From Spongiactinospora rosea (GTDB lineage Bacteria > Actinomycetota > Actinomycetes > Streptosporangiales > Streptosporangiaceae), in NCBI RefSeq assembly GCF_003315795.1, contig NZ_QMEY01000031.1, positions 36,052 to 100,051 on the forward strand: 64,000 nucleotides of DNA, written 5' to 3'. Under the pieces are notes generated by a model that worked only from the letters and a program-made list of their open reading frames with translations, did not search any database and had not been told where the DNA came from. This document shows, piece after piece, positions 61,867 through 64,000 of this stretch (positions are counted from its first letter, which is position 1; the number at the start of each line of letters is the position of its first letter). The position numbers and the translations under genes were made by a program.

Positions 61867-63138
61867 GTGACGGACATCCTCGATGAGCTCGAATGGCGCG
61901 ACGTGCTCGCGCAGACCACCGACGCCGACGCCCTGCGCGCGGCGCTGGCCGAGGGTCCGATCACGGTCTATAGCGGCTACGACCCCACCGCGCCCTCACT
62001 CCACCTGGGCAACCTCGCCACGCTGCTGATCCTCACCCGCTTCCAGCGGGCGGGACACCGCCCGATCGGCCTGGTCGGCGGGGCCACCGGCCTGATCGGC
62101 GACCCCAGCGGGCGCAGCACCGAACGCGCGCTCAACTCGTCCGAGCTGGTCGCGGAATGGGTCGCCCGGATCCGCGCGCAGGTGGAGAAGTTCCTGTCCT
62201 TCGAGCCCGGCCCGACCTCGGCCGAGCTGGTCAGCAACCTGGACTGGACCTCCGGCCTCTCGGCCATCGACTTCCTGCGCGACGTGGGCAAGCACTTCCC
62301 GATCAACCGGATGCTGGCCCGCGAGTCGGTCTCCGCGCGGCTGGCCGGCGAAGGACTCAGCTACACCGAGTTCAGCTACCAGATCCTGCAGGCCAACGAC
62401 TACCTGGAGCTGTACCGCAGGTTCGGCTGCGCGTTGCAGGTGGGCGGCAGCGACCAGTGGGGCAACATCACCGCGGGCGTCGACCTGATCCGCCGGGTCG
62501 AGGGCGCGCACGTGCACGCCCTGACCGGCAAGCTCATCACCAAGGCCGACGGCACGAAGTTCGGTAAGACGGCCGGCGGGGCGGTGTGGCTGGATCCGGA
62601 GCTGACCTCGCCGTACGCGTTCTACCAGTTCTGGCTGAACGCCGACGACCGCGACGTGGTGCGCTTCCTGAAGGTGTTCACCTTCCGCGGCCGCGAGGAG
62701 ATCGAGGCGCTGGAGAAGGCGGTCGCCGACCGCCCGGCCGCCCGCGAGGCGCAGCGGACCCTCGCCGAGGACGTGACCGCGATGGTCCACGGCAGTGACG
62801 AGCTGGCCCGCGTGGTCGCCGCCTCCAAAGCCCTGTTCGGCCAGGGGTCCCTGTCCGAGCTGGACGCACGCACCCTCGGCTCGGCCCTGGCCGAGGTCCC
62901 TCGCGCCTCGGTGCCGGCCCTGGGGGCCACGTACGTCGACCTGCTCGCCGAGAGCGGCCTGGTGGAGTCGAAGTCGGCGGCGCGGCGTGCGGTCAAGGAG
63001 GGCGGGGCCTACCTCAACAACGCCAAGGTGACCGACGAGGCGTACGTGCCGGTCAGTGATGATCTCCTGCACGGGCGGTACCTGGTCCTGCGCCGGGGCA
63101 AGCGATCCATCGGCGGGGTCGAGGTCACCGGAGCCTGA
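61867..63138 (+). CDS. tyrS: Tyrosyl-tRNA synthetase
   Basis: 423-residue class I synthetase. The HIGH-type HLGN (His about 46) is in PSLHLGNLATLL; the Tyr site GATGLIGDPSGR and VGGSDQWGNI, and the KMSKS-like KFGKT follow. A C-terminal S4 RNA-binding domain (SAARRAVKEGGAYLNNAKV) ends the protein. GTG 61867 is preceded by AGGAAC; the open frame extends 24 codons upstream over the palindrome but without support. It is the last gene before the rRNA operon. Confidence 0.95.
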   Translation: MTDILDELEWRDVLAQTTDADALRAALAEGPITVYSGYDPTAPSLHLGNLATLLILTRFQRAGHRPIGLVGGATGLIGDPSGRSTERALNSSELVAEWVARIRAQVEKFLSFEPGPTSAELVSNLDWTSGLSAIDFLRDVGKHFPINRMLARESVSARLAGEGLSYTEFSYQILQANDYLELYRRFGCALQVGGSDQWGNITAGVDLIRRVEGAHVHALTGKLITKADGTKFGKTAGGAVWLDPELTSPYAFYQFWLNADDRDVVRFLKVFTFRGREEIEALEKAVADRPAAREAQRTLAEDVTAMVHGSDELARVVAASKALFGQGSLSELDARTLGSALAEVPRASVPALGATYVDLLAESGLVESKSAARRAVKEGGAYLNNAKVTDEAYVPVSDDLLHGRYLVLRRGKRSIGGVEVTGA

Positions 63139-63325
63139 CCGTCGTCCCGATGTCCCGGGGCCTTGGGCGTTTCCCAGGGCTTCGGGCGTTTGTCGAGGTC
63201 GGGGCCGGTGTGTTGGATGTTGCCGTTGGGTCTCGATGTGTTCGGCGCAATGTAACGTTCCGGTCGCAAAGCCGGGCGCCCGTGGTGGGCGGGCCGTTGA
63301 CCTGCATGTCCGCCAGAGCCGCGAT

Positions 63326-63354
63326 TTGACTGCCCTCTGAGCGCCGCCTAATCT
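63326..63354 (+). promoter_or_regulatory. rRNA operon promoter, distal
   Basis: TTGACT (63326-63331), 17-bp spacer, TAATCT (63349-63354). Predicted start near 63361. Confidence 0.75.
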
Positions 63355-63578
63355 TCATTGCACCCGGGAGCGAACCGGACGCCGATCGCGGCGGACGGGC
63401 CCCAGGGTGAGCTTCTTGACTCGGTCGCCTGCAACGGCACCTGTCAAGATCGCAGGCGGTGTTGACCTCTCGGTGATCCGGTCGAGTTCGACGCGCTGCG
63501 GATTGCACGGTAAGTTCACGGGGCCGCCCTGGCGACAGGGTGTCCCAAAGATCTCTGCTTGATCGTCGGATGCACCGT

Positions 63579-63607
63579 TTGACGCGGTTCTGGCGAACTG
63601 GTAGAGT
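63579..63607 (+). promoter_or_regulatory. rRNA operon promoter, proximal
   Basis: TTGACG (63579-63584), 17-bp spacer, TAGAGT (63602-63607). Predicted start near 63614, about 237 nt before mature 16S. Confidence 0.8.
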
Positions 63608-63683
63608 CTGGAATGAAGAAGTCTGCCCCGGAGGGTGTGGCTGGCTCGGCCGGTCCGGACTTGATGGTGTACGCGCCCGTTTT

Positions 63684-63702
63684 TTGAGAACTCAACAGTG
63701 TG
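63684..63702 (+). promoter_or_regulatory. boxA-like antitermination segment of rRNA leader
   Basis: TTGAGAACTCAACAGTGTG preceded by a T-run matches the conserved leader element of actinobacterial rrn operons, thought to load the Nus antitermination complex. Confidence 0.6.
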
Positions 63703-63783
63703 CTAAAAGCCAGTGCATGTACGAATTACATGTATGACCCCGTCACTCTCACCTTATTTGGTGGGGGTGGTGGATTCCTTTGA

Positions 63784-63826
63784 ACGAGACGCCGCTTATC
63801 GCCCTTTAGCCGGGTGGGTGTCTCGT
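63784..63826 (+). other. Stem-loop upstream of 16S (processing stem)
   Basis: ACGAGACGCC (63784-63793) pairs with GGTGTCTCGT (63817-63826), one G-U. Its place about 25 nt before the 16S 5' end suggests a role in RNase III-type processing. Confidence 0.5.
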
Positions 63827-63850
63827 GCAGGATGATGGTTCTTCAAGCAT

Positions 63851-64000
63851 TGTTTGGAGAGTTTGATCCTGGCTCAGGACGAACGCTGGCGGCGTGCTTA
63901 ACACATGCAAGTCGAGCGGAAAGGCCCTTCGGGGTACTCGAGCGGCGAACGGGTGAGTAACACGTGAGTAACCTGCCCCTGACTTCGGGATAAGCCTGGG
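63851..64000 (+). rRNA. rrs: 16S ribosomal RNA, 5' end (partial)
   Basis: The universal forward-primer site AGAGTTTGATCCTGGCTCAG begins at 63858, which puts the mature 5' end near 63851. GACGAACGCTGGCGGCGTGC and CACATGCAAGTCGAGCGGA follow. The V1 loop AAAGGCCCTTCGGGGTACTC fits Streptosporangiaceae-type actinomycetes. The gene continues past the right edge. Confidence 0.98.

Larger units (their letters stand above)
63139..63850 (+). other. rRNA operon promoter and leader region
   Basis: 712 bp between tyrS and 16S rRNA, with no protein gene. It contains two good promoters (63326-63354 and 63579-63607), interleaved dyads around 63414-63460 (TCTTGAC/GTCAAGA and GCCTGC/GCAGGC), a boxA-like antitermination segment and a processing stem. 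The first 180 bp after tyrS show only G-rich imperfect repeats (GGGCGTTT twice, at about 63167 and 63184). Confidence 0.85.

Noticed and set aside
63540..63737. 65-codon open frame in the rRNA leader
   Set aside because: It overlaps the proximal rRNA promoter and boxA-like segment, and has no ribosome site.
1..64000. tRNA genes, CRISPR arrays, insertion sequences, prophage genes
   Set aside because: Looked for cloverleaf ends, regularly spaced repeats with unique spacers, transposase motifs and terminal repeats; none seen. The 21-bp array has no spacers and is not CRISPR.

Overview
High-GC (roughly 70%) actinobacterial chromosome. The partial 16S rRNA at the right edge, the codon use, the many GTG/TTG starts and the gene order (pgsA-patA-pimA, pdxS/pdxT-yebC-ruvCAB-yajC-secDF-apt-rel, hisS-aspS, alaS-ruvX-mltG-aroE, infC-rpmI-rplT-tsnR-pheST, argCJBDFRGH-tyrS) suggest a Streptosporangiaceae-type actinomycete. 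The genus cannot be fixed from 150 nt of 16S. I see no insertion sequence, phage gene, CRISPR array or tRNA.

Layout. (1) 1-5951, minus strand: an accessory operon of a CysK-like PLP enzyme, an MFS exporter and three consecutive ATP-grasp proteins (a tandem double one, a degenerate one and one cut by the window edge). The genes overlap and are translationally coupled. It looks like an assembly line for a small peptide built from a beta-substituted amino acid, and it runs off the left edge. (2) 5952-6746: a gene-free divergent region. (3) 6747-11148: phosphatidylinositol and PIM lipid synthesis, then a LemA-like protein and a DUF3048 lipoprotein. (4) 11271-16918: vitamin B6 synthase genes pdxS and pdxT, separated by a Tat-exported phosphatase PhoD, then YebC and an Eis-like acetyltransferase. 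(5) 17024-25990: ruvCAB, yajC-secD-secF, apt, rel. (6) 26135-33744: DUF349 protein, two paralogous membrane-anchored cyclophilins that bracket an MBL-fold hydrolase, hisS and aspS, then a DUF2231 membrane protein. (7) 33780-41851: rarA, two small envelope proteins, alaS, an unusual 21-bp repeat array, ruvX, mltG, aroE. (8) 42142-49290: infC (apparent AUC start, terminator-like leader hairpin), rpmI, rplT, rRNA methyltransferase, PAS histidine kinase, pheST. (9) 49356-52384, minus: MFS exporter and acyl-CoA synthetase. (10) 52587-61126: complete arginine pathway argCJBDFR-G-H under an ArgR-type operator, then a 3-methyladenine glycosylase and tyrS. (11) 63139-64000: rRNA operon promoter and leader with two good promoters, and the 16S 5' end.

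Most of the window is conserved housekeeping. The accessory or unexplained parts are the ATP-grasp/CysK/MFS operon, the in-frame 21-bp repeat array before ruvX, the low-complexity insert in SecD, and several perfect dyads in non-coding DNA.
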